Of a stretch of 64,000 bases of DNA, positions 22,199 through 31,297 are shown one piece after another. The first letter of the stretch is position 1. Each line of letters begins with the position of its first letter. The notes below the pieces were generated by a model. It worked only from the letters and a program-made list of their open reading frames with translations, ran no database searches and had not been told where the DNA came from. The position numbers and the translations under genes are program-made. This DNA is from [Lactobacillus] rogosae (GTDB lineage Bacteria > Bacillota > Clostridia > Lachnospirales > Lachnospiraceae). The DNA lies in the NCBI GenBank assembly GCA_900112995.1, contig FONU01000013.1, positions 1-64,000 on the forward strand, written 5' to 3'.

Positions 22199-22614
22199 GT
22201 TCTGAAATAAATGAAAAAATAGCAAAATAAGTTTAATAGCGGTGACTAAACGATGTCATAAAACAAATAATCTTTAAACAAAATTGAAACAAATAATATT
22301 CTATTTTGTAAATACTATGTCTTCTTCGGCATAGATCCTAATAAGCGATGATTACTCTATAAATTTAATTTTGTCATTTTTGATACAAGAAAGGATTGCT
22401 GTTACAGCATCAGACTCATTTATAAAATCTACAGTTTATCGATAGTAGGTCTTATATATAATATGGTTGGTTGTTAATAGAGTATTTCAACAGGAAATCA
22501 CACAGGTGCTATTGTCAATTTACGAGGAACAAGTTAGAAAAAATTTATCATAATAAATAAGTGAAAGTAAAATTATTAAATATTTTTTTAATGTTTATAA
22601 GACTATATAAATGA

Positions 22615-22650
22615 TATGATGTGAGTGTCAAAAGTGAATTTTGTCACTCA
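22615..22650 (+). promoter_or_regulatory. Possible -10 box and inverted-repeat operator in the 22.2-22.8 kb gap
   Basis: A TATGAT box at 22615-22620 is followed at 22622-22650 by the inverted repeat TGAGTGTCAAAA / TTTTGTCACTCA with one mismatch. The -35 region is poor. The repeat would overlap the transcription start, which suits an operator. The rest of 22199-22787 is AT-rich (over 580 bases); I see no gene and no known riboswitch in it. Confidence 0.35.
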
Positions 22651-22787
22651 CCGTTGTATCGGGATTGCTACATTGCTATGCAATTCACACATACGTCATA
22701 ATATAACAGACAAAAAAAGAAGCAACTGTAAAACAAGTTGGTAGATAAAATACAAAATAGAATAATAGATTAAAGGGGTAAAAAGGT

Positions 22788-23267
22788 ATGACTGCTAAAG
22801 AACTTATGAAACAATGTGAAGCTGAAGAGAAAGAATTGAAATTCAGAGAGTTTTCATCAGAAACAGCACTTGCAATTGGGATGGCACTTATAGAAGAAGC
22901 GAAAAAACGTGACAATAAAATATGTATAGATATTGCAATAGCCGGAAGAAGATTGTTTCATTATTCCAGTGATGGTAATGCTGTAAGTAATGATATTATG
23001 ATTGAGCGTAAGAAAAAGACGGCGATGCATACTGGACATAGTTCATTATGGGCACACTATATGCTTGAGGATTGCGGTATGAATATTAAAGAAAAATGGG
23101 CTTTAGAACCATCAGAGTATGCACAGGTAGGAGGCGCGTTTCCAATAAGACTTGAGAATTGCCAGACAGTAATAGGTACAATAACATGCTCTGGTTTTAA
23201 TCATGAACAGGATCATAGTATTATTATAGATGTTTGTAGAAAACTGAAAAGAGAAAGTGTTTTGTAA
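22788..23267 (+). CDS. Haem-degrading-fold (UPF0303 / GlcG-like) protein
   Basis: A cytoplasmic protein of 159 residues resembling the UPF0303 branch of the haem-degrading-domain (PF03928) family. The fold signature is visible in ALAIGMALIEEAKKRDNKIC, the mid part GRRLFHYSSDGNAVSNDIM, and GGAFPIR before a C-terminal sheet. Members are often encoded beside dehydrogenases or sugar-acid genes, and the two Gfo/Idh/MocA genes downstream repeat that pattern. True haem degradation is not implied. AAAGGGG lies upstream of the ATG. It starts an apparent three-gene unit, with 41 bases to the next gene. Confidence 0.8.
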   Translation: MTAKELMKQCEAEEKELKFREFSSETALAIGMALIEEAKKRDNKICIDIAIAGRRLFHYSSDGNAVSNDIMIERKKKTAMHTGHSSLWAHYMLEDCGMNIKEKWALEPSEYAQVGGAFPIRLENCQTVIGTITCSGFNHEQDHSIIIDVCRKLKRESVL

Positions 23268-23308
23268 ATTAATTGATATTATTTATTTTCAGGAGGTATG
23301 AAGCTTAT

Positions 23309-24430
23309 ATGGGTAAGTATCATTTTATAATAATAGGCTCAGGCTGGCGTTCACTTTATTATGTCAGAATAGCAAAAGCAATGCCGGATATATTACGTCT
23401 TGATGCGATGTATTGCAGGACACAGGAAAAAGCAGATAAGATGGCAGAAGAATTCAGTATACACACTACAACTTCTATAGAAGAGTGTGTAGGTTATAAA
23501 CCGGATTTTGCTGTTGTAGCAGTGAATAAAACAAGTATCTGTGATGTTTCAATAGAATGGATGGATAGAGGAATAACTGTTCTATCTGAGACACCAGCAG
23601 CATTGGATATGGATTCGCTTAAAAAGTTATACAGATATCATATGTCTGATGATAAAACAGATAAGAAACAGGTTGTTGCTGAACAATACAGGGAATATCC
23701 ATATAATAAAGCACGGATTAATCTTGTTAATAGTGGTGTACTTGGCGATATCAGTTGTCTGAATATATCCATTGCACACGAATATCACGGTTTCAGTCTT
23801 ATAAGAGCATATCTTGGTATAAAACCGGATGAAAACTACACGGTGTCAGGTAAAATATATGAATTTCCGACAACTCAGACACTTACGAGATATGACAAAT
23901 TTACAGATGGCAGAACAGCTCCTAAAAAAAGATGTGTAGCAGTATTTGAGTTTGAGAGCGGAAAGGTTGCATGGTATGATTTTGACTCTGAGCAGTACCG
24001 CTCACCTATCAGAAAGAATATGATAAAGGTGCAGGGTGTCAGAGGGGAACTTATTAACAATGAGCTGTATTATCTTGATGATAAAAATGAAGGACAGTAT
24101 CAAAAGATTGTGACAGATGTGAATGCAACGCACACCAAAGATACTAATCCTAACTTGTCTATCGTTCGTGAAATAGAGAAAATAATGTGTGGTGAAAATG
24201 TATTGTATGAACCGGAATTAGGGATGCGTGGTTTGTCAGAAGATGAAACTGCAATAGCAGGTCTTATGATAGGAACAGCAAAGTATAGCAGAGGTGAGGC
24301 AGAATCACCATATAGCATGGAAGATGCATTTGCAGATGCGTATGCGGCAATATTGCTTGATGAAGCAGTAAGGACAAGTAATAAGGTAAGTAGCTGTATT
24401 GAAAAGATATGTATAGCTAAAAATAAATAA
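23309..24430 (+). CDS. Gfo/Idh/MocA-family protein with altered catalytic motif
   Basis: A 373-residue NAD(P)-dependent oxidoreductase homologue. The Rossmann start reads FIIIGSGWRSLYY, with the third glycine of the usual GxGxxG replaced. The conserved EKP motif of the family is E94-T95-P96 (in VLSETPAALD), so the lysine normally involved in catalysis is missing. The C-terminal alpha/beta domain is present. Enzymatic activity is therefore uncertain; it may act with the canonical paralogue next door. The start at 23309 is chosen from homology to the family start; the AGGAGG is 12 bases upstream, and a ten-codon frame (ATG at 23298) overlaps the start region. Confidence 0.8.
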   Translation: MGKYHFIIIGSGWRSLYYVRIAKAMPDILRLDAMYCRTQEKADKMAEEFSIHTTTSIEECVGYKPDFAVVAVNKTSICDVSIEWMDRGITVLSETPAALDMDSLKKLYRYHMSDDKTDKKQVVAEQYREYPYNKARINLVNSGVLGDISCLNISIAHEYHGFSLIRAYLGIKPDENYTVSGKIYEFPTTQTLTRYDKFTDGRTAPKKRCVAVFEFESGKVAWYDFDSEQYRSPIRKNMIKVQGVRGELINNELYYLDDKNEGQYQKIVTDVNATHTKDTNPNLSIVREIEKIMCGENVLYEPELGMRGLSEDETAIAGLMIGTAKYSRGEAESPYSMEDAFADAYAAILLDEAVRTSNKVSSCIEKICIAKNK

Positions 24431-24498
24431 ATATTTTAATAATATATTATGAATTCAGAAAATATTTGTTAAAGAAGTAGAAAGGAATATTACATATT

Positions 24499-25659
24499 AT
24501 GTCAGATAAAATATTAAGAGCAGCTCTTATAGGTGTTGGAAATATGGGAAAAAAATATGTACAGATGATAGTATCAGGTGAGGTATCCAATATAAAACTA
24601 ACAGCAGTAGTTATACGAAGAGATGAACTTATGGAATGGGGAGAGACTCTTGTAAATACTGATGGTGAATATGTGAAAATATTCAGAAGTGCAGATGATA
24701 TGTTTAAAGCAGAAGATGTAGATACATTATTTGATGCAGTAATTATAGCAACTCCTCATAAAACGCATGCTAAGCTTGCGATACAGGCATTTTCGCTAGG
24801 AAAGGATGTCTTGTGCGATAAGCCGGCAGCATCAGATATAGGAGAAGCACTTACTATGAATGAAGCAGCTAAAAAGAGTGGAAGAATATATGGTATGGTG
24901 TTTCATCAGAGATTATATCCTAAGTATATGAAGATTAAGAGTATGATTGATGCAGGTGAGCTGGGAGAACTAAGAAGGGTGAATCTTATTAATTCAAGAT
25001 ATTTAAGAACATCATATTATCATCATTCTGGCGCATGGAGAAGTAGTTTTACAGGTGAAGGCGGCGGCGCACTTATTAACCAGGGACAGCATATTCTTGA
25101 TATGTTCCAGTATCTTTTTGGTATGCCGCAGAGAATGTTTGCACTTATACCATTTGGCAAATATAATGATTTTGCAGTAGATGATGAAGATACTATTATT
25201 ATGGATTATGATAATGGCATGACGGCTTCATTTGTACTGACAACAGGAGAAGCGTGTCATGAAGAAAGACTGGAAATAATAGGAACAAAAGCAAAGCTGC
25301 TGCTTGAAGATAATACACTTACTATAACAAGACATCAGGATGTAGAAGAGTATATAAAAACGGAGATGGTTAATTCAAGGGAAAATATGCAATATGTGAA
25401 AGAAACAATTGAGTTTCCAAAGGCACCAGAGCCATATACAGAGCTGCTTAAAAGATTTGCCAGAGCTTCCTTAGAACATGATGATACATATCTTGTGTCG
25501 AAAGGTGAGGAAGGAATCAATTCCCTGATGTTGTGTGCAGGAGCTTATTATTCAGCATGTAATGGTATCCAGGTTAAGCTTCCGGTTGACGCGGAGGATT
25601 ATAGCAGACTTATGGAAGAACTGATTATGAAGGAAAAGAGCATAAAGAATAATATATAA
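24499..25659 (+). CDS. Gfo/Idh/MocA-family oxidoreductase
   Basis: A 386-residue NAD(P)-dependent dehydrogenase of sugars, inositols or related polyols. It has the nucleotide motif GVGNMG (12-17), the DKP version of the EKP motif (D107-K108-P109 in VLCDKPAASD) and GGGALINQGQHILDMFQYL, the conserved substrate-side helix with its histidine. The substrate cannot be deduced. It lies 68 bases after its degenerate paralogue, likely in one operon, and is followed by a bidirectional terminator. Confidence 0.88.
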   Translation: MSDKILRAALIGVGNMGKKYVQMIVSGEVSNIKLTAVVIRRDELMEWGETLVNTDGEYVKIFRSADDMFKAEDVDTLFDAVIIATPHKTHAKLAIQAFSLGKDVLCDKPAASDIGEALTMNEAAKKSGRIYGMVFHQRLYPKYMKIKSMIDAGELGELRRVNLINSRYLRTSYYHHSGAWRSSFTGEGGGALINQGQHILDMFQYLFGMPQRMFALIPFGKYNDFAVDDEDTIIMDYDNGMTASFVLTTGEACHEERLEIIGTKAKLLLEDNTLTITRHQDVEEYIKTEMVNSRENMQYVKETIEFPKAPEPYTELLKRFARASLEHDDTYLVSKGEEGINSLMLCAGAYYSACNGIQVKLPVDAEDYSRLMEELIMKEKSIKNNI

Positions 25660-25697
25660 AAAATAATACAAGAAAAATAATATAAAAAACATAGTAT

Positions 25698-25728
25698 AAA
25701 ATGCTGCCACATAAAATGGCAGCATTTT
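25698..25728. terminator. Bidirectional terminator between convergent genes
   Basis: AAAATGCTGCCA (25698-25709) and TGGCAGCATTTT (25717-25728) are perfect complements. A/T tracts at both feet allow termination in either direction, between the stops at 25659 and 25738. Confidence 0.88.
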
Positions 25729-25737
25729 AATTGGTAA

Positions 25738-26637
25738 TTAATATTCAGAACCGCACCATCTTCCAGAAGCTCCGCAAGGAAGCACAAGTCCGTTAGCGGA
25801 TACAGGAAGTCCGACTTCATTAGAACTACAGTAGCCGTCAAAATCTTTAAGTTCTGTGCTTAACATATAAGTAAGAACTGCTGGCTGAAGTCCTGTTGTA
25901 TAGGAGTTGATAAGGAAGAATAATGGCTTGTCAGAAAGAAGCTTTGCACACAGCTTAACAAGTGGGTGTATAGCTTCTTCTATTTTCCATATCTCGCCCT
26001 TAGGACCTCTGCCATATGATGGAGGGTCCATAATAATAGCATCGTAGTGATTGCCACGTCTTATTTCTCTTTCAACAAATTTAACACAGTCATCGACTAT
26101 CCAGCGGATAGGCTTGTCAATAAGTCCTGATGATGTGGCATTTTCTTTGGCCCACGCAATTATTCCCTTAGAGGCATCAACGTGTGTAACATAAGCACCA
26201 GCGGCTACACAGGCAAGAGTAGCACCACCAGTGTAGGCAAACAAGTTAAGAACCTTTATCTGTCTGTCAGGTTCATTATCTTTAGCTTTCTTTATAATTT
26301 CAGAGAACCAGTCCCAGTTGGCTGCTTGCTCAGGGAATATTCCTGTGTGCTTAAAGCTGAATGGCTTTAAGTTAAATGTAAGAGGAACATCAACAGAAGG
26401 ACTTTCGTATTTTATTGTCCAGCTTTGTGGCAGGTCGAAGAATTCCCATTCGCCGCCTCCCTTAGAACTTCTGTGATAATGTCCATTCATATGTTTCCAT
26501 CTGTTGTCGTTCTTAGGAGTGTCCCATATAACCTGTGGGTCTGGGCGGACAAGAATGTAATCGCCCCAGCGTTCAAGCTTTTCTCCACAGGATGTATCTA
26601 TAACTTCATAATCTTTCCAATTATCTGCAACAAACAT
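25738..26637 (-). CDS. Class I SAM-dependent methyltransferase, RlmI-like
   Basis: A 299-residue protein of the RlmI / 23S rRNA cytosine-methyltransferase-like group. The SAM-binding motif is NLFAYTGGAT (131-140), an acidic ribose-binding residue sits in VTHVDASKG (150-158), and motif IV is DPPSYGRG (204-211). The C-terminal part has LFFLINSYTTGL. The PUA domain of true RlmI is not evident at the N-terminus, so the exact RNA target is unknown. It is transcribed alone, opposite to its neighbours. Confidence 0.82.
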   Translation of the reverse strand: MFVADNWKDYEVIDTSCGEKLERWGDYILVRPDPQVIWDTPKNDNRWKHMNGHYHRSSKGGGEWEFFDLPQSWTIKYESPSVDVPLTFNLKPFSFKHTGIFPEQAANWDWFSEIIKKAKDNEPDRQIKVLNLFAYTGGATLACVAAGAYVTHVDASKGIIAWAKENATSSGLIDKPIRWIVDDCVKFVEREIRRGNHYDAIIMDPPSYGRGPKGEIWKIEEAIHPLVKLCAKLLSDKPLFFLINSYTTGLQPAVLTYMLSTELKDFDGYCSSNEVGLPVSANGLVLPCGASGRWCGSEY

Positions 26638-26714
26638 ATTGTAATTAAGTCCTTTCTTGTTTAAGCATATATATTAAGTATATAACAGATTGTATGGTTG
26701 GGGCAATCAAAAAG

Positions 26715-26806
26715 TACAGCGATTAGGATATAATTAACGTATGGTAGTGTATAATAATCATTTAATACAGTGATTAGGATATAATTAATGTGCGGCGGTA
26801 TGTAAT
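26715..26806 (+). repeat. Two 41-base direct repeats, 51 bases apart, upstream of the SulP gene
   Basis: The units begin at 26715 and 26766 and share TACAG(C/T)GATTAGGATATAATT, then diverge slightly. Each carries a TATAAT hexamer (first at 26729-26734). The 26638-26965 spacer separates the divergent methyltransferase and transporter genes, so the repeats may be promoters or regulator sites. Nothing else was seen in the spacer. Confidence 0.6.
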
Positions 26807-26965
26807 ATGTTAAATGTATAGTTGTGCATATATTGCGTAACTTGAAAAATATACCATTTTACTGTAACATATAACAGACAAAAAATATAAATTGTTATAT
26901 GGTATTAGTGTTAAAAGTAACTATTGATAATTGCATAATATATATAAGGAAAGGAAAATGCACAT

Positions 26966-29155
26966 TTGAAAAATATATCTTTTAAAACAGCAAAGAATGA
27001 TATTATAGCAGGAATTATTGTGGCGTTAGTGTCAATACCAATATCTATGGGGTATGCCCAGATAGCAGGGCTTCCAGCGGCATATGGACTGTATGGTTCG
27101 CTTATACCAGTGCTTATATATGCTTTTACAACAACATCACCACAGTTCGTATTTGGTGTAGATGCAACGCCGGCGGTGCTTGTAGGTGGTACGTTATCGG
27201 CACTTGGCGTTACTTCAGGCTCTGAGGAAGCGATGAAGCTTGTGCCGGTCATTACATTTGTTGTTGCAATATGGCTCTTGATATTCAGTCTTATTAAAGC
27301 AGGACGAATAGTTAATTACATATCAACGCCGGTTATGGGAGGTTTTATAAGTGGAATTGGTATTACAATAATACTTATGCAGGTTCCAAAGCTGTTTGGT
27401 GGTTCTGCAGGTACAGGAGAACTTATTGAACTGGGTATCCACATATGGGGACAGCTTCAATATTTTAATGTGTTATCGGCAGTTCTTGGATTTGGAACAG
27501 TTGTAATTATACTTGTTGCAAAGAAATATATTCCGAAGTTTCCAATGTCAGTTGTGCTTATGGTGCTTGGTGCAATGGCAACAGCATTTTTACACATTGA
27601 CAGATTAGGGGTTAAGCTTCTGCCTCACGTTGATTCGGGATTTCCGAAGCTTATGGTACCCGATTTTACATTATTAAAGACAGATACATCAGATATAATT
27701 ATACTTGGACTTACCTGTGCACTTGTTATTATGGCACAGACACTGCTTGCCACTAATAACTATGCTAACAGATATGGATATAAGGTTGATAATAACAGAG
27801 AGGTGCTTGCTTATTCTTTAGCCAATATAGCTTCTTCGGTATCAGGAAGCTGCCCTCTTAACGGAAGCGTATCAAGAACAGGTATAGCTGACCAGTTTGG
27901 CTGTAAATCACAGCTTATGTCAGTTACAGCTTCAATTACAATGCTTGTTGTCGTGCTTTTTGCAACACCTGTGCTTGAATATCTTCCTGTGCCTATTCTT
28001 ACAGGAATTGTCGTTGCTGCACTTATCGGAATAGTTGAATATAAGCTTGCTGATAAACTTAGAAAAGTCAACAGGGCGGAGTTCTTTATATTTCTTGCAG
28101 CTATGTTTGGCGTATTATTATTTGGAACTATATATGGCGTTATTATAGGTGTTATTCTTTCATTTATAGCGGTAATAATAAGGGCAGTTGTTCCTCCAAG
28201 ATCATTTCTTGGCTGTATACCAGGACACGAGGGCTTCTATAATCTTAACCGTAACAAGAACGCTTTGCAGATAGAACACACGTTATTATATAGATTTAGT
28301 GGTAATCTTTTCTTTGCAAATGTGTCTACATTTTTGCAGGATATAGAAAATGCCATAAATGATGATACAAAGATTATAATAGTTGATGCGAGCGGTATCG
28401 GAAGCATAGATATAACAGCAGCAGACAGGCTTGTATCATTTAATAAAATATTAAAGGGCAAAGGAATACACTTTTATATAACTGAGCACGTTGACCATGT
28501 AAATGATCAGTTAAGGCAGTTGGGTGCTGGCTGTCTTGTTGAGGAAGGTGTCACAAGAAGAACAATATCGCTTGCTTTAAGAGATGCTGGTGTTGACAGG
28601 CCATATCCGCTTGTTGGCAGTCCTGAGCAGGTTGCTGTACACGAGGATTTTATTGAGGATAACGAAAGGCTTGCAGAGATAGAGTGGGCATTTGGCAAGG
28701 ACGCCGCAGAATGGCTTGATAAATATGCCGTACAGGTTACAGATGACATTACAAGCAGTATTGATGTGGGGGCATCTGAGCTTGCAGAAAATGTTCTTGA
28801 TAAGGCGGAAAGCAAGAATGCCTGGGGTAGAATTGGCTTATTTGATGAAGATGAACTTCTTGAGAGAGTTGAAATGCACTTATCTGAGCTTGCACAGAAC
28901 AGCAATGCAGAAGAGTTAGAGGAGCATATTGAACAGAGAAGATTAAGGCTTGAGGCTAAGATTGCGAAGTTAAATCCGGATGCGTTAAAGCATTTAAGGG
29001 AACATAGAAAAGAAGTGTTACAGAGATTTAAAGAGAACAATCCAGAAGCGTATGCTCATATGATACAGCATAGAAAGGAACATATAAGCAGGCTGGAGAA
29101 AGAAAAGCCGGAGCTTGCTGCTAAGATGAAGGAATTCTATAAGCTTGATGATTAA
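26966..29155 (+). CDS. SulP-family anion transporter with STAS domain
   Basis: A 729-residue inner-membrane anion transporter of the SLC26/SulP family (sulfate, bicarbonate or other anion). Residues 1 to about 430 are membrane helices and include the family signature region ISMGYAQIAGLPAAYGLYGS. A cytoplasmic STAS domain follows at about 435-545 with IIIVDASGIGSIDITAADRL. A further 180 residues of charged helix end in three 22-residue repeats with prolines at 671, 693 and 715. The start is TTG at 26966 behind AAGGAAAGG; a nearby ATG at 26958 opens only three codons. Substrate unknown. Confidence 0.9.
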   Translation: MKNISFKTAKNDIIAGIIVALVSIPISMGYAQIAGLPAAYGLYGSLIPVLIYAFTTTSPQFVFGVDATPAVLVGGTLSALGVTSGSEEAMKLVPVITFVVAIWLLIFSLIKAGRIVNYISTPVMGGFISGIGITIILMQVPKLFGGSAGTGELIELGIHIWGQLQYFNVLSAVLGFGTVVIILVAKKYIPKFPMSVVLMVLGAMATAFLHIDRLGVKLLPHVDSGFPKLMVPDFTLLKTDTSDIIILGLTCALVIMAQTLLATNNYANRYGYKVDNNREVLAYSLANIASSVSGSCPLNGSVSRTGIADQFGCKSQLMSVTASITMLVVVLFATPVLEYLPVPILTGIVVAALIGIVEYKLADKLRKVNRAEFFIFLAAMFGVLLFGTIYGVIIGVILSFIAVIIRAVVPPRSFLGCIPGHEGFYNLNRNKNALQIEHTLLYRFSGNLFFANVSTFLQDIENAINDDTKIIIVDASGIGSIDITAADRLVSFNKILKGKGIHFYITEHVDHVNDQLRQLGAGCLVEEGVTRRTISLALRDAGVDRPYPLVGSPEQVAVHEDFIEDNERLAEIEWAFGKDAAEWLDKYAVQVTDDITSSIDVGASELAENVLDKAESKNAWGRIGLFDEDELLERVEMHLSELAQNSNAEELEEHIEQRRLRLEAKIAKLNPDALKHLREHRKEVLQRFKENNPEAYAHMIQHRKEHISRLEKEKPELAAKMKEFYKLDD

Positions 29156-29194
29156 ACTGTCATATATCATTATATATAAGGGAAGGTTTTAATT

Positions 29195-31111
29195 GTGAAT
29201 ATATTAAATGTTGAAAAAGTGAGCAAAGCATTTGGTGAGAAAGTGCTTCTTGACAATGTCACACTTGGGATTAATAAGGGTGACAAGATCGGAATTATAG
29301 GAGTTAATGGAACTGGAAAGTCTACACTGCTTAAAATAATTGCCGGCATTGAAGAACCTGATGAGGGTAATATTATAAAAGGAAGAAAAGTTACTGTTAC
29401 ATATCTTGCACAGTCACCAGATTATATTAAAGATGAAAATGTACTTTCATATGTGCTTCGTGGCAAAGATTCATCGAATGAGCCAAAGGCGAAGGAAATA
29501 CTTAATAAGCTGGGCATAGATGTATATGATGCTCCTATGGACAAGCTATCTGGTGGACAGAAAAAGAGGGTTGCATTGGCAAAAGTGTTAGTTGAACCTA
29601 CAGAGGTACTTATACTTGATGAGCCGACTAATCATCTGGATAATGATATGGTTGTGTGGCTTGAGCGGTATATCAAGGCATTTAAGGGTGAACTTCTTAT
29701 GGTAACGCACGACAGGTATTTCCTTGACAATGTAACTAACAAGATAGTTGAGATAGACCACGCAGATCTTTACAGTTATGACTCTAATTATTCAGGATTC
29801 CTTGAATTAAAGACTGAAAGAGAACAGATGGAAAGAGCTACAGAGGCTAAAAGACAGAACACATTAAGAAGAGAACTTGAGTGGATAAGGAGAGGCTGTC
29901 AGGCACGTTCAACCAAGCAGCAGGCAAGAATAGATCGTTTTGAAGATATGAAAGAAGCTTCAAGACAGGCAAGAGCTAAGTTTGACAAAAGCCTTATGGA
30001 TATGAGCTCTGTAAGCAGACGTCTTGGAAGAAAGACAATAGAACTTAACAATATAACTAAAGCTTATAATGGACATACATACATTAATGATTTTACATAC
30101 ATTTTCTTAAGGGATGACCGAATAGGTATAATTGGAAGCAATGGCTGTGGCAAGTCTACACTTATGAAGATAATAACAGGACAGATACAGCCTGACAGTG
30201 GAAGTGTTGAGATAGGCGATACAGTTCATATAGGCTATTTTATGCAGGAGAATGAGCCTCTTGATGAGAATCAGACAGTGCTTGAGTTCGTAAGAAGCAT
30301 AGGCGAGTATGTGCAGACGGTTGATGGAAAAGCAACAGCAAGCCAGATGTGTGAGAAGTTCCTGTTCCCGCCTAAGCAGCAGTGGACACCAATAAGAAAG
30401 CTGTCTGGAGGAGAAAAGAGAAGACTGTATCTTTTAAGTGTGCTTATGAGTGCACCTAATGTACTCATACTTGATGAACCAACCAATGACCTGGATATTG
30501 AAACGCTTGAAGTATTAGAGGATTATCTTGATGGGTTTGCAGGGATTGTAATTACTGTTTCTCACGATAGATATTTTCTTGACAGGACGGTTGATAGAAT
30601 ATTTGCATTTGAGGCTGGAGGCCACCTTACACAGTATGAAGGAGGTTATTCAGACTATAAAGAAAAATGTGTTTCTTCTATATATAATGCGTCAGAAAAT
30701 GGAGTTTCAAAAAGTAATTTATCATTAGGCAGTAATAGTGTAGTGGCAGGTGTAGATGTAACAGCAGGAGGCACGGCAGCAGGAAGAGTATCAGGTGGCG
30801 ATACGGATAGTGTGCAGAAGGCTGTATCTGGCAGTAAGACACTTACAAGCAAGGAATATAATAAGTCAAGAAGCGAACGTCTTAAGTTTACTTATAAGGA
30901 ACAGAAAGAGTACGAAACTATTGATGATGATATAGCGGCATTGGAAAATGATATAGAAAGAATAGATGCAGAGATGTCTAAGTGTGCAACTGATTACGGA
31001 AAGCTTAATGACTTATCTAAGGAGAAGGCTGAAAAAGAACAACAGCTTGAGGAAAAGATGGACAGGTGGGTATATCTTAATGACCTTGCGGAAAGAATTG
31101 CAAATCAGTAA
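29195..31111 (+). CDS. ABC-F family ATPase (Uup/YfmR-like)
   Basis: A 638-residue soluble ATPase with two ABC cassettes and no membrane part. It has Walker A GVNGTGKST (36-44), signature LSGGQKKR (118-125) and Walker B LILDEPTNHLD (139-149), then an interdomain linker with RRELEWIRRGCQARSTKQQA, a second Walker A GSNGCGKST and a second LILDEPTNDLD. A low-complexity Gly/Ser/Thr linker leads to a C-terminal coiled coil (KEQKEYETIDDDIAALE) as in Uup/YfmR. Such proteins act on the ribosome, relieving stalls; some confer antibiotic resistance, but nothing here shows resistance. The start is GTG at 29195. Confidence 0.92.
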   Translation: MNILNVEKVSKAFGEKVLLDNVTLGINKGDKIGIIGVNGTGKSTLLKIIAGIEEPDEGNIIKGRKVTVTYLAQSPDYIKDENVLSYVLRGKDSSNEPKAKEILNKLGIDVYDAPMDKLSGGQKKRVALAKVLVEPTEVLILDEPTNHLDNDMVVWLERYIKAFKGELLMVTHDRYFLDNVTNKIVEIDHADLYSYDSNYSGFLELKTEREQMERATEAKRQNTLRRELEWIRRGCQARSTKQQARIDRFEDMKEASRQARAKFDKSLMDMSSVSRRLGRKTIELNNITKAYNGHTYINDFTYIFLRDDRIGIIGSNGCGKSTLMKIITGQIQPDSGSVEIGDTVHIGYFMQENEPLDENQTVLEFVRSIGEYVQTVDGKATASQMCEKFLFPPKQQWTPIRKLSGGEKRRLYLLSVLMSAPNVLILDEPTNDLDIETLEVLEDYLDGFAGIVITVSHDRYFLDRTVDRIFAFEAGGHLTQYEGGYSDYKEKCVSSIYNASENGVSKSNLSLGSNSVVAGVDVTAGGTAAGRVSGGDTDSVQKAVSGSKTLTSKEYNKSRSERLKFTYKEQKEYETIDDDIAALENDIERIDAEMSKCATDYGKLNDLSKEKAEKEQQLEEKMDRWVYLNDLAERIANQ

Positions 31112-31202
31112 AAGGTGTGTGTAAATAAAGCAGAAATGTTTATAAATATTCATTAAATAATGCATATTGTGGATAAATAACAACTAAAATGGATAATAAT
31201 TA

Positions 31203-31264
31203 AACCAGAAAAATATTACATGATTGTACTAAAAAAAAAACAATAAAATAATATTTTTCTGGTT
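31203..31264. repeat. 16-bp perfect inverted repeat at the S10 operon promoter
   Basis: AACCAGAAAAATATTA (31203-31218) and TAATATTTTTCTGGTT (31249-31264) are exact complements around a 30-base A-rich loop. The right arm runs into the -35 box of the rpsJ promoter (TTGATT at 31263). It could end transcription of the ABC-F gene, or be an operator. It is the most distinct signal in the gap between 31112 and the rpsJ promoter. Confidence 0.7.
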
Positions 31265-31291
31265 GATTTTATAGTAGGGGTAGTGTATATT
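31263..31291 (+). promoter_or_regulatory. Promoter of the S10-spc-alpha cluster
   Basis: TTGATT at 31263-31268 and TATATT at 31286-31291, spacer 17. The start near 31298 gives a 258-base leader before rpsJ. Confidence 0.75.
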
Positions 31292-31297
31292 AATACT

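Noticed and set aside
28507-29040. Minus-strand open frame opposite the SulP tail
   Set aside because: Serine/leucine-rich mirror of the helical C-terminus; no start signal and no family.
29195-31111. ABC-F gene as an antibiotic-resistance determinant
   Set aside because: The C-terminal coiled coil and linker match housekeeping Uup/YfmR types; nothing indicates a resistance subtype.
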